Below are positions 31,901 to 40,606 of a stretch of 64,000 nucleotides of DNA, piece by piece. The stretch lies in assembly GCA_963821735.1 (NCBI GenBank), contig CAWGFK010000070.1:1-64000 (forward strand), given 5' to 3'. The notes beneath the pieces were generated by a model. The model worked only from the letters and a program-made list of their open reading frames with translations, was not told the origin of the DNA and searched no databases. The DNA is from Laspinema sp963821735 (GTDB lineage: Bacteria > Cyanobacteriota > Cyanobacteriia > Cyanobacteriales > Laspinemataceae). Within the stretch, counting starts at the first letter, position 1. Every line of letters begins with the position of its first letter. A program made the translations under genes and the position numbers.

Positions 31901-34675
31901 CGCAGTCATGTAGGCGGCAGATGAAATTTTAGCGATGATCCGCATCGTGGCTTTAGAAGAAGGGTCCGTCATAGTTGGGAGGTCAATAAAGCTGGCGATC
32001 GCTCGGCGTCCGATGGTCAACTTGGTGGCCAGTAGTCCCCGCAAAACATCGATTTTACTGGCTTGTTTAGGCAACTTTATTCCCAGCAAATTCAGCACTT
32101 CTAAGCCAATGGTGAGCGCTTCCGCAAAGAGACCTTGAGCGTTATAAGCCAGAATTTTGACTTCATAAACTTTTACTTTGTCCAGCACGGTTTTAGCTTG
32201 TGATAACACCGTGGTAACAAATTGATCCATCAATGCAAAGTCCGCATTGAGATAAGCGACTTCGGCAGATTCTTCATACAGGGAAAGGGTGAGAGAATAC
32301 TGCTGCTGCCAGCTATTCGGCGGTAATTGTTCTATCCCTATATGCAAATAATTTAAAGCAGGCTGATAGGCTGTGGATAGTTTCGCTTTTTTTCCCGCAA
32401 TCAGGTTTAATTGGGCCAGATCCGCTTGGTCTGAATGCTCGGCAGTTAACGAACTGCCTAAATTAAGTTGATTGACGATATCAAAAATTTTCTCTTCTCG
32501 CTTATCCTCCGGCGTATTTTCTAGCATGATTTGTCCAATCTTTTGATGGAACTGCAACTTTTGCTTGTCCTCAATCAAAAAATAAGCTGCTTGTTGAACC
32601 CGGTCATGAACAAATTTGTAGGATAAAGATTTAACTGACTTTCTGGGTAAGGCGATCGATAAAAATTCTGCCTCGGCAACGATTAATGCGATATCTCCAA
32701 TGTTGCCTAAAGGATTCAATAAATTCTCAACGACTGCTGCATAGAGATGAGTGACAAGTTCTTCTGATTTTTTTCTAATAATTAACCCGAGATTTTCTAA
32801 ATCAAATTCGTTCCCAATGCAAGCGGCTATTTTTAACATTTCTTGGGTTTCTTCTGGTAAGTTTTGAATTTTACCTACCATCAACTCTACCACGTTATCC
32901 GTAAAACTCCGGGCTTGAATTGGATCTAAATCCCACTGCCACCGCCGAGTTAATCGGTCAAAATTCACAAGTTTTTCGGTGTATAGGGATTTTAGGAATT
33001 CGTTCATAAAAAAGGGATTACCGCCGGTTTTGGCTTGGACTAACTCCGCCAGGGGTTGGATAGTTTGAACGTCACTGTTGAGGGTATCTCCAATCAATTG
33101 GGCGATGGTTTCTAAGTCTAAGGGGGCAAGAGAAATGCGCTCTATAATGGCCCCATTTTTGGCAATTTCATCTAAGGTTAACATCAGGGGATGGGCGGCA
33201 GAAACTTCGTTGTCTCGATAGGCCCCAATTAAAAACAATCCCGGCGATCGCGCAGCCATCAACAATTGCATCAGCTTTAAAGATGCTCCATCTGCCCACT
33301 GTAAATCATCAATAAACAAGGCTAATGGATGTTGCGGTTGGGTAAACACTTTAATAAAATTTTGAAACACTAAATTAAAGCGATTTTGCGACTCGTTAGG
33401 GCCAAGTTCTGGAACCTCCGGTTGTGGACCAATAATTAATTTGATTTCCGGAATCACCTCCGCAATCACGCCGCCATTGACTCCCACTGCCGCTAATAGG
33501 TTATCCCGCCACTGGTTGAGCTGCTCTTCATTTTCAGTCAGCAGTTGTTTAACTAATCCTTGAAAGGCACTCACAATCGCACTGTAGGGAATATTCCGCT
33601 GTAATTGGTCAAATTTTCCTGAAATAAAATAACCCCGTTTTTCCGTAATGGGTTTATAGAGTTCTTGCACTAAAGCCGATTTTCCAATTCCGGAATACCC
33701 AGCAACTAGCATTAGTTTGCTTTCGATACTACTGTTAGAAAAGGCTGATAATAAACTTTGGATTTCTGACTCTCGGCCATAAAGCTTTTGCGGCAGTTGA
33801 AATTTATTAGAAATATCGTGACGGCCTAGAGGAAAATTTAATAAACGGTTTGCCTTGTATTGAAGGAAACATTCCTCTAAATCCGCTTTTAGCCCATCAG
33901 CATTCTGATAGCGGTCTTCCGCCGTTTTTGCCATCAATTTGAGGACGATTTCCGAGAGGACTGGGGGGATGTTGGCATCAATATCAGTCGCAGGAACCGG
34001 CTGTTTAGCAATGTGACAGTGGACTAATTCTAGGGCGTCGGTGGTTTCAAAAGGCAGTCGGTGGGTGAGTAGTTCGTAAAAGGTAACACCGAAGGAATAA
34101 AAGTCGGTGCGGTAATCGACGCAACGGTTCATTCTGCCGGTTTGTTCCGGGGAGAGATAGGGGAGGGTACCTTCTAACCCGTTGGGACTTTGAAGCGTGG
34201 TATTTTCTCGGGTCAATTGGGTAGAAATTCCAAAATCGATGATTTTAATTTGTCCAGTAGTGGGATTAAAAAGTATATTACTAGGGTTAATATCTTTGTG
34301 AATAATATTAGCTGCGTGAATTTGTACTAATGCTTCGGTAGCAGCGATCGCGACTGCAAAAAATTCCTCTAAGCTAAATGGACGCTGGTTTATCCAATGC
34401 TTTAAGGACTCTCCCCCAAAGTCCTCTAGGAACATGACGAGGGTATTTTGATAAGTCTGCAAGTCATAAACTTTGACGACCCCCGGTACGTTCAAAGATT
34501 GGGTAATCTGATATTCGGTGCGGTAGCGGGCGAGTTCGTAGGGGGTGGGATAATTTTCTTTCAGGACTTTGAGGATAATCGGTTGATGATCGGACTCCTG
34601 AATTCCTCGATACACGAGGGAGTTGTCACTTTCATAAATTTGAGTTTGAACAGTAATGCCAGGAATAGTTAACAT
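28961..34675 (-). CDS. Giant Ser/Thr kinase - AAA ATPase - GAF - PAS - class III nucleotide cyclase (two frameshifts)
   Basis: About 1,900 residues after repair. Order: kinase (IHKDINPSNILF, KIIDFGIST), ATPase (GYSGIGKSALV, LALFIDDLQWAD), helical repeats, GAF (ENAGAQRGYLILS, SILCVPLINQGKLVSLVYLE), a PAS/PAC domain (FLEAMPVGVGILDASGKPYY ... AYAITAFQDITERKRAE) and a class III cyclase with LFSDIRDFT, DKYIGDAIMALF and MDGTVISDAVNLASR. The extra PAS domain is the main difference from its neighbour. The frame breaks near 30,955, where an A8 run should be A9, and near 29,705, where one extra base sits between VDLGD and QVQLEMSV. The start at 34675 (MLTIPGITVQTQ) aligns with both paralogues. It is the first gene of the three-gene array. 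Confidence 0.87.
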
Positions 34676-35055
34676 GATTAGATTTGGCTTACTTAAAGAA
34701 TAAGATGTTGAATGAGAGCTTTCAGCTAGAAGTTGATTTTTGATGCCAGGTTCAGCAGCGCAGTGGCCTGATTTAGATTTTGAAGCCAGTTATTTTAAGG
34801 CTGAAAATGGTTTGAAAATAAGATTTCTAAACTGTTAAAAAATAGGGGAGGACAGCATTGGGTCCGGATCAGATAAAAAAATTGGGTGAACCTCCATCGA
34901 TACACCCCGATCGCCTCCCGTTATCTGACTCACATAAGAGCGATGATTATCTCCCTCTTTTGGTAGATGCCAATTAAACAACCAAAAGAGATTGATTTCT
35001 AGCATAACCGATCGCCCCAGGATGACCACCTTTTCCCAGGGACCAGTCGCCCAAT
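34676..35055. other. Intergenic upstream of the giant kinase array
   Basis: About 380 AT-rich bases between the first kinase gene and lipA, both read leftward. The promoter of the array should be here. I see no RNA gene and no clear operator. Confidence 0.45.
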
Positions 35056-35988
35056 TTAACCCGCTTCCCCCGCATGATAGGAACTGCGAACTAGAGGACC
35101 CGACTGCACATGAGAAAACCCCATCCCCCGGGCGATCGCTCCTAACTCCTCAAACTCCTCCGGCGTCCAATATTTCTGCACCGGCAAATGCTCCAACGAG
35201 GGCCGCATATACTGTCCCAAAGTAATGCGATCGCAATCCACCACCCTCAACTGCGCCATCGCCTCAATAATCTCATCCTGGGTTTCCCCATGTCCCAACA
35301 TCAAACCCGACTTCGTAGGAATCGTGGCATCCAGTTCTTTAACTATCCTCAACACCGCCAAAGAGCGATCCAACTTCGCCCCTCGACGTACCCGCCCTTG
35401 TAACCGGCGCACCGTCTCAATATTATGGTTATAACAAGCCGGTTTTGCTGCCACAACCGTTGCAATTCTCTCCCGTTGCAACTGTGCCAACTCCGCCCCC
35501 TGTCCCCCCCAGAAATCTGCCGTGAGCACCTCTATCTGAGTTTCCGGAGTGCGATCGCGAATTTCATTCATCGTTGCCACAAACCATCCCGCACCGCCAT
35601 CGGCTAAATCATCTCGCGCCACCGAAGTCAGCACCACATACCGCAACCCCAACAACTGCACCGCCTCCGCCACCTTTTGCGGTTCCTGGGGGTCCAACGG
35701 CATCGGCGCATGACCCTTATCCACCTGACAGAACCCACAAGAGCGAGTACAAGTCGGACCCATCAACAAAAACGTCGCCGTCTTATTTCCATAACATTCC
35801 CCGCGATTGGGACAACGGCCCTCTTCACAAATCGTATGGATCTGCCGTTGCTTGATAATTCGTTGCACCTCGGACAACTCACTCGCCTTGCCAATGCCTC
35901 GGCGACGCAACCAGTCCGGCATTGCCTCGATTTCACTCCGGAATGGGGTTGCAGCAGTGGGATTTGGGGGGTTGGGTTGAGCAGACAT
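35056..35988 (-). CDS. lipA: Lipoyl synthase
   Basis: Radical SAM enzyme that inserts two sulphur atoms into protein-bound octanoate to make the lipoyl cofactor of 2-oxoacid dehydrogenases and glycine cleavage. The 310-residue protein has both iron-sulphur motifs: the auxiliary cluster CEEGRCPNRGEC and the radical SAM CTRSCGFC. It also has TSVARDDLADGGAGWF, GLMLGHGETQDEI and the C-terminal SGPLVRSSYHAGE with the conserved RSSYHA. Length and motifs are complete. The ATG at 35988 adds a Pro/Asn-rich lead of about 20 residues before the conserved MPDWLRRRG; translation could also begin at that Met. It is intact and not in an obvious operon. Confidence 0.95.
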   Translation of the reverse strand: MSAQPNPPNPTAATPFRSEIEAMPDWLRRRGIGKASELSEVQRIIKQRQIHTICEEGRCPNRGECYGNKTATFLLMGPTCTRSCGFCQVDKGHAPMPLDPQEPQKVAEAVQLLGLRYVVLTSVARDDLADGGAGWFVATMNEIRDRTPETQIEVLTADFWGGQGAELAQLQRERIATVVAAKPACYNHNIETVRRLQGRVRRGAKLDRSLAVLRIVKELDATIPTKSGLMLGHGETQDEIIEAMAQLRVVDCDRITLGQYMRPSLEHLPVQKYWTPEEFEELGAIARGMGFSHVQSGPLVRSSYHAGEAG

Positions 35989-36343
35989 GGCGTTAAAAGG
36001 GTGAAGGGGGTAAAAACTGCTCCATTCCAGCCTAGGACTGAAGCGGAGCGACCCTATTCTACTCTAAGCCTTTGCCCCGGTGGATCTGTAACCCCTGACA
36101 CGCTCCAGGGAGGGAATTGCAATCATGATGAGGTTAGCACAGACCCGGTTCGTGCAAAAAGAGCCAAGAGGGAGATCACCCCGGGCGCAAAGCCCAATAC
36201 AATCAAGAAAGCTGTCATTTTTGGGATCTGTTATGCCCTCCGTCTAGTTTTGGCGCGGGTGCATCAATATCCCCAGGGCAGGCATAATGAAAAAACTCTC
36301 TTGTTAGAATTACAGCTTTCACTCACCCCCAGAGGAGTCAGTC
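35989..36343. other. Intergenic, divergent promoter region
   Basis: About 355 bases between lipA (leftward) and the response regulator gene (rightward). AGAGGAG at 36331-36337 is the ribosome site of the latter. Nothing else is recognised. Confidence 0.5.
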
Positions 36344-36904
36344 GTGGCAAGTCACAAGATCCTAGTTATCGATGATAGTGCAGTGATCCGGCGCATGGTC
36401 AGAGATATGCTGCCTGCCGGTAACTTTGAAGTGTTAGAAGCAAAAGACGGCGAACAAGGACTCAAACAGATCCGCGAAGAACGCCCTAACCTGATTATGT
36501 TGGACTTCCTATTGCCAAAAGTCAGCGGGTGGGAGGTGTTTCAGCAGTTGGATAAGATCTCCAAAACTGAAGGAAAGATGACTCCACTCGTTCTGATGTC
36601 AGGACGCAAGGAGGAAGTTGCGGAAAAAATTGCTGAACCGTTTGAGTATTTTGAGTTTATCGAAAAGCCTTTCGAGAAGAAATCTCTGATTGAAGCGATT
36701 AAAACTTCAATGGCAAAGGCTAAAAAATGGCAACCTGCCGGTGCTGCACCCCCTCAAGCCGCCCCTGGTGGAGCGGATGGAGGAGCCAGTGCTGCGGAAA
36801 TTAAAGCCCTCAAACAGCAAATGGCGAAGATGCAGGCTGAAATTAATGCCTTAAAGAAACAGATGACTCAAGTGGTGACCCTGATCAAAACCAAGTTGAA
36901 GTAG
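36344..36904 (+). CDS. Response regulator with C-terminal coiled coil
   Basis: A 186-residue protein: an N-terminal receiver domain (residues 4-125) with the acidic pair in LVIDDSAVIRRMV, the phospho-acceptor Asp in LIMLDFLLPKVSGWE, the switch Ser in LVLMSGR and Lys in FIEKPF. An Ala/Pro/Gly linker follows, then a short heptad-rich helix (IKALKQQMAKMQAEINALKK) that should dimerise. There is no DNA-binding output, so it probably acts by protein contact. The GTG at 36344 is favoured by the AGAGGAG site eight bases upstream. No histidine kinase is next to it; the giant kinases nearby lack the histidine kinase module, so its partner is unknown. Confidence 0.85.
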   Translation: MASHKILVIDDSAVIRRMVRDMLPAGNFEVLEAKDGEQGLKQIREERPNLIMLDFLLPKVSGWEVFQQLDKISKTEGKMTPLVLMSGRKEEVAEKIAEPFEYFEFIEKPFEKKSLIEAIKTSMAKAKKWQPAGAAPPQAAPGGADGGASAAEIKALKQQMAKMQAEINALKKQMTQVVTLIKTKLK

Positions 36905-37146
36905 TCCCTAGACCCAGGGATGGCGTGAATAAACTCAGTTCAATCCTACCGTCTTGTTTCTGTCGGACTTGACGGTGAATTGGCGTGGGTTGAAAGTGGG
37001 GGTTGAATACCCCCAGGACCTCTGTGGAGAGAGTTGCCGAGGCGATCGCTCTGTTTCCGGTGCGATCGCTCTTATTGCCGATCTCGTCCCTGTGGTCCAG
37101 AATTCTGATGTCTGAACTTTTAACAGAGAGTTGACCGAAATGGCTA

Positions 37147-38175
37147 TTGAGTCCCACTTTGCCGATCGCCTCCGGGAAGGAGGCATGGCGCTCCCTAGAG
37201 TTGATCGACCGCTTTTCAACAGCGCGAGTCCTTGTAATTGGCGATTTGACCCTGGATGAATTTCTCACGGGTCAGGTGGAGCGTATTTCCCGAGAAGCAC
37301 CTGTCTTAATTCTGCGCCATGAAAGCACCCGCCAAGTCCCCGGAGGGGGAGCCAATGCGGTTTATAATCTGGCAAAAATGGGAGCCAATGTTAAAGTCGC
37401 GGGTTTAGTTGGCCAAGATGACCAAGGAAAAGCCCTCTGCCGCATTTTTGAAGCGGCAGGAATCGATACTGGAGGGATTTTCATTGATGGCGATCGGCCT
37501 ACGGTCACCAAAACCCGGATTTCTGGCCATGCGCGCCAGTCGGTGACTCAGCAGGTGGTTCGGGTCGATCGCAAATCCGATGAGTTACCCAGCTTAGACT
37601 TACAGCAACAACTCGCCGACTACATCCGCGCTCAACTCCCCACGGTGGATGCCGTTGTCTGTTCCGACTATGGCGATGGGGTCCTGACTCCACAGGTGAT
37701 TGAGGCGGCATTAGAACATGAACTGACGGTGGTGGATACTCAAACCGCTCTCCATCGCTATGCCGGTGCGACCATTTTTACCCCCAATGTCCCAGAAGCG
37801 GAACAAGCGGTGGGATACGCGATTACCACACCCCAATCGGTCACCCAAGCTTCCCGGGACCTGCTGACCCTCACCCAAGCGAAACAAATGCTAATTACCC
37901 GAGGGGATGAAGGCATGACCTTATGCGATCGCAGCGGGATGGAACATCACATCCCCCCGTTCAATCGCACCGATGTGTTTGACGTAACCGGTGCCGGGGA
38001 TACGGTAGTGTCTGCACTCACCCTCGGACTCTGTGCCGGAGGTTCCTACTGGGAGGCGGCAGTTCTCGGCAATTTGGCCGCCAGTATCGTGGTCCGGCAA
38101 TTTGGTACCGCCACCACCACTCAAGGGGAAATGAAGGAGGCGTTAGCTTTACTGTTGAGTGAGGAGATGGTTTAA
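37147..38175 (+). CDS. RfaE/HldE-type PfkB-family sugar kinase (N-terminus uncertain)
   Basis: Ribokinase-fold enzyme related to the kinase half of HldE, which phosphorylates heptose 7-phosphate for LPS core synthesis. It has VLVIGDLTLDEFLTGQVERI, the substrate region VPGGGANAVYNLAKMGANV, CSDYGDGVL, LITRGDEGM and the catalytic DVTGAGDTVVSAL. About 340 residues, without the nucleotidyltransferase half. The frame as written would need a TTG at 37147. An ATG at 37140 opens a better N-terminus (MAIESHFADRLREGG) in another frame, which joins the gene if one base is corrected near 37185, so a frameshift is likely. Substrate is inferred only from family. Confidence 0.83.
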   Translation: MSPTLPIASGKEAWRSLELIDRFSTARVLVIGDLTLDEFLTGQVERISREAPVLILRHESTRQVPGGGANAVYNLAKMGANVKVAGLVGQDDQGKALCRIFEAAGIDTGGIFIDGDRPTVTKTRISGHARQSVTQQVVRVDRKSDELPSLDLQQQLADYIRAQLPTVDAVVCSDYGDGVLTPQVIEAALEHELTVVDTQTALHRYAGATIFTPNVPEAEQAVGYAITTPQSVTQASRDLLTLTQAKQMLITRGDEGMTLCDRSGMEHHIPPFNRTDVFDVTGAGDTVVSALTLGLCAGGSYWEAAVLGNLAASIVVRQFGTATTTQGEMKEALALLLSEEMV

Positions 38176-38192
38176 GGGAGATGGGGGAGATG

Positions 38193-38430
38193 GGGAGGAT
38201 GGGGGAGATGGGGGAAATGAAAAAATGTTCGTAGTAACGACTTCAGTCGTTTCCGCGTGATTTGGCTAATGCCAAGTCACGCGCTCCTTTAGAGGCGATC
38301 GCTCCAGTTCCCAAACAGGTCCTTAATCCGCTCATGGTAAGTGTCATGGCGGCCGCCATGACACGAGAGCAACGACTAAAGTCGTTACTACAAACATTGG
38401 ACCCATTCTCCCCATCTCCCCCATCCTCCC
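38193..38430. repeat. Nested inverted-repeat element (three levels)
   Basis: Outer level: the purine-rich 21-base arm at 38193-38213 is perfectly complementary to 38410-38430. Middle level: 38231-38251 pairs with 38371-38391 over 21 bases with one mismatch, and each arm is itself a small palindrome (AACGACT..AGTCGTT). Inner level: a hairpin at 38255-38282 (12-bp stem, one mismatch, loop TAAT) and a perfect 24-base palindrome at 38341-38364 containing GCGGCCGC. There is no coding sequence inside. The whole can fold as a closed multi-branched structure. It starts just after the sugar kinase stop. It looks like a MITE or compound repeat rather than a terminator. Confidence 0.85.
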
Positions 38431-38995
38431 AACATAAGTACAACCAATCAGAGATCAGGGGAAAGCTCAGAATTCTGGGCCGATCGCCCCGATCCTTGCT
38501 TGGAAATGTAAAAATATTATTATTTTATTAGAGCTTCCCTTTTACGGGATACTGAACACCGGCTCACTAGGAGCATCTCCACAAGGCGATCGCTTGGAGT
38601 GACTGGGTTTTACCCGATTCGGCCCTTCCCGATTTCCCGGGATTTTTAGGGACGATGGGGTCTGCTCCCTCTCCCCTTTAACCGCATAAGGCTAACAGTT
38701 TGGAGAGGTTCTATCGGTGAAATAGTGGCTTTTTCAATGCAATTCGGTACAATAAAAGTGAAAAGCAGTTCGTGATTCAGGTCACAAACATGGTTTTAGC
38801 AATATGGAGATTCACAGTCCCCTGACCGGCGCAATCCCTCTGGGAATCGCCCAGGAAACAATCTATAGGGCAGTTTTGAGTCCAAGAAGATTCCAACCGA
38901 TTCAAGGTAAAGGGTGCAACCTGAGCGTTCAGGTATTCTACAGGGTCTTGCTTAACCAACTGATGTATTTTTTCTAAAGCTGCGGGGTTTTTTCT
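38431..38995. other. Intergenic, no gene recognised
   Basis: About 565 bases before the anti-sigma-type gene. A minus-strand open stretch at 38777-38959 has no family resemblance. HIP1 occurs near 38586. Confidence 0.4.
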
Positions 38996-39445
38996 GTGAT
39001 TGCTATTTCACCTCGTCCAATAGAGCGTAGCTGGAACACCATTAGCTTTGCTTCCACGCTTTATTTGTGTCCAATCCTAGATCTGCTGTTGGTTGATATT
39101 CCGCGCCAATGGCAGGCTGAAATCCGTCTCGGACTTCAGGAAGCGTTAGTCAATGCTGCCAAGCATGGAAACAATTTAGATCCCCGAAAAACGGTGGTAG
39201 TTCGATTTAGTGCGATGGCAGATGAATACTGGTGGGCGATCGCGGATCAAGGAAAAGGCTTTGCCTGTGCTTGTCCTTGTCACGTCGAACCCGAGGAACA
39301 TTTGCCTCATGATGAAGGAGAATGCGGCAGAGGGCTTTTTATTTTACACCAAATTTTTGATCAAGTAAATTGGGACGATAACAGCCGAGAACTCAAATTA
39401 TGTAAACAATTTAATCAGTCCTCACGATTACCGAGACTTCGATAA
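38996..39445 (+). CDS. Anti-sigma regulatory factor-type ATPase (RsbW-like)
   Basis: A 149-residue HATPase_c protein. The ATP-binding boxes are visible: N-box LQEALVNAAKHGN, G1 box ADQGKGF and the G2 region GECGRGLFILHQIFD. Proteins of this kind bind sigma factors or anti-sigma antagonists and phosphorylate the latter in partner-switching systems; PP2C/SpoIIE phosphatases reverse that step. The GTG at 38996 gives the best start. A Cys-rich insert (FACACPCHVEPEEH) between the G1 and G2 boxes is common in cyanobacterial relatives. There is no antagonist gene beside it, so the target is unknown. Repeat DNA upstream separates it from the sugar kinase. Confidence 0.82.
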   Translation: MIAISPRPIERSWNTISFASTLYLCPILDLLLVDIPRQWQAEIRLGLQEALVNAAKHGNNLDPRKTVVVRFSAMADEYWWAIADQGKGFACACPCHVEPEEHLPHDEGECGRGLFILHQIFDQVNWDDNSRELKLCKQFNQSSRLPRLR

Positions 39446-39547
39446 GCGATCGCCCAGGTCACCGGATCCCGAAATCCCCGGTGGATCATTTTTGAAACTT
39501 GACCCAAACCAGGGAAAAATGCTCCTGTAAGGTCCTTGGTGTAGGGA

Positions 39548-39877
39548 CTATTGACTAGAAGATTTAGAAGACCGATCGCCATGAGTTGGACAGGGAGGAG
39601 CGCTAATCGAGCGGTCAATCCACCCCACAGCTTGGTGCAGTCGTAACAGTGCTTCCTCGGGGTTATCCTTGAGCAAAAACACTAAAGCGGCAGCCGCCTG
39701 TTCTTTAGCTCGAACTGAACGGTTAGACTTCAAGCGATGCCAATCGGTTTCGGTTAAAGTCAGGCGTTCGGCAAGGGCCTGAGCGAGTTCTAGGGTACTA
39801 AACTCTTGTAACTTGTCCGAAAGCGGACTGTGCAATCCCATCGTCCGGTTGCCGTGGGTTGGAGTGGGGTTAGCCAT
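39548..39877 (-). CDS. Small conserved cyanobacterial protein (DUF6439-like)
   Basis: A 109-residue soluble protein with a helical core: FSTLELAQALAERLTLTETD, WHRLKSNRSVRAKEQAAAAL, VFLLKDNPEEALLRLHQAVG, WIDRSISAPPCPTHG. I recognise this layout from small cyanobacterial proteins, probably DUF6439, with no known function. The N-terminal 12 residues are poorly conserved in style, so the Met at residue 13 (MGLHSPLSDKL) may be the true start. It is read opposite to its neighbours. The last residues (DRSSKSSSQ) look atypical, which could reflect another indel near 39,570. Confidence 0.65.
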   Translation of the reverse strand: MANPTPTHGNRTMGLHSPLSDKLQEFSTLELAQALAERLTLTETDWHRLKSNRSVRAKEQAAAALVFLLKDNPEEALLRLHQAVGWIDRSISAPPCPTHGDRSSKSSSQ

Positions 39878-40073
39878 TGTACAAATCCCATCAATTCAAT
39901 GGGGGCGAGTTTCTGGTGCGCGGTCAGGAATAGATGAGCGCATCAATTCAATCTACCCAATTTTAGGGGCAGGATGTCTTGAATGGAAAAAGAGTAGAAG
40001 TAGCATATCATATTTATGGAATCCTGCACGGTGAGCTTGTAAAATTATCTATTTTTATTCCTAATAGTCTCGA

Positions 40074-40529
40074 ATGACATTACCATCTGACCCATCCGAC
40101 CCCTCAGACTCTGAGCGATCGGGGGAATTGTCCAGCGATCGCGCCGTCAATCGTGAGGGTCCCTCCGGACCAGACAGCAACCCCTTGGGAGAAATTGAGC
40201 GCGAGATCCAAGAAACCGAGCGATCGCTCAACCACCTCAAAGAGCGAATCGCGCAAGTCCAGCGCGATCGCCAGCGCCAACGAGAACTCCAAAACCGCCG
40301 AGATGACATCCGTCGCGAAGTTCGTCAAGCCAAAAACAGTAACCCGTCCCTGATCCCTGAACTCAAACAAGAGTTAAAACAAATCCGGGCTACCCTAGAG
40401 GCGATCGAACTCAACTTAGAAAGCGAACTCTTCAGTTGGAGCGCCCTCAAAGAACCCTTTTGGCAAGCCCTTCGCTTTGGCGGAATTGGCATCATTATCG
40501 GCTGGTTATTAAGAGCCTGGGCCAGCTAA
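40074..40529 (+). CDS. Coiled-coil protein with C-terminal membrane anchor
   Basis: A 151-residue protein without a recognised family. The first 40 residues are Ser/Asp/Pro-rich and probably disordered. Residues 40-120 are a charged coiled coil (EIEREIQETERSLNHLKERI, QVQRDRQRQRELQNRRDDIR). The end is a hydrophobic helix (FGGIGIIIGWLLRAW), giving a tail-anchored layout with the coiled coil in the cytoplasm. The coding region is rich in GCGATCGC-like codon pairs. It ends 77 bases before asnS on the same strand, so the two may be co-transcribed. Function unknown. Confidence 0.7.
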   Translation: MTLPSDPSDPSDSERSGELSSDRAVNREGPSGPDSNPLGEIEREIQETERSLNHLKERIAQVQRDRQRQRELQNRRDDIRREVRQAKNSNPSLIPELKQELKQIRATLEAIELNLESELFSWSALKEPFWQALRFGGIGIIIGWLLRAWAS

Positions 40530-40606
40530 ACTCATTCATCGCCCCCTCACTCCCCTTCCCTCCGTTAAAATCTTTACCATCTCAAACTCAAAGAAGAAAC
40601 TCTCAA

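Noticed and set aside
38281..38340. Possible attachment site inside the nested repeat
   Set aside because: No integrase or tRNA is near; the structure is explained by inverted repeats alone.
39415..39618. Minus-strand ORF of 67 codons after the DUF6439-like gene
   Set aside because: Overlaps that gene in another frame, with no family resemblance; possibly its real C-terminus after an indel, but unsupported.
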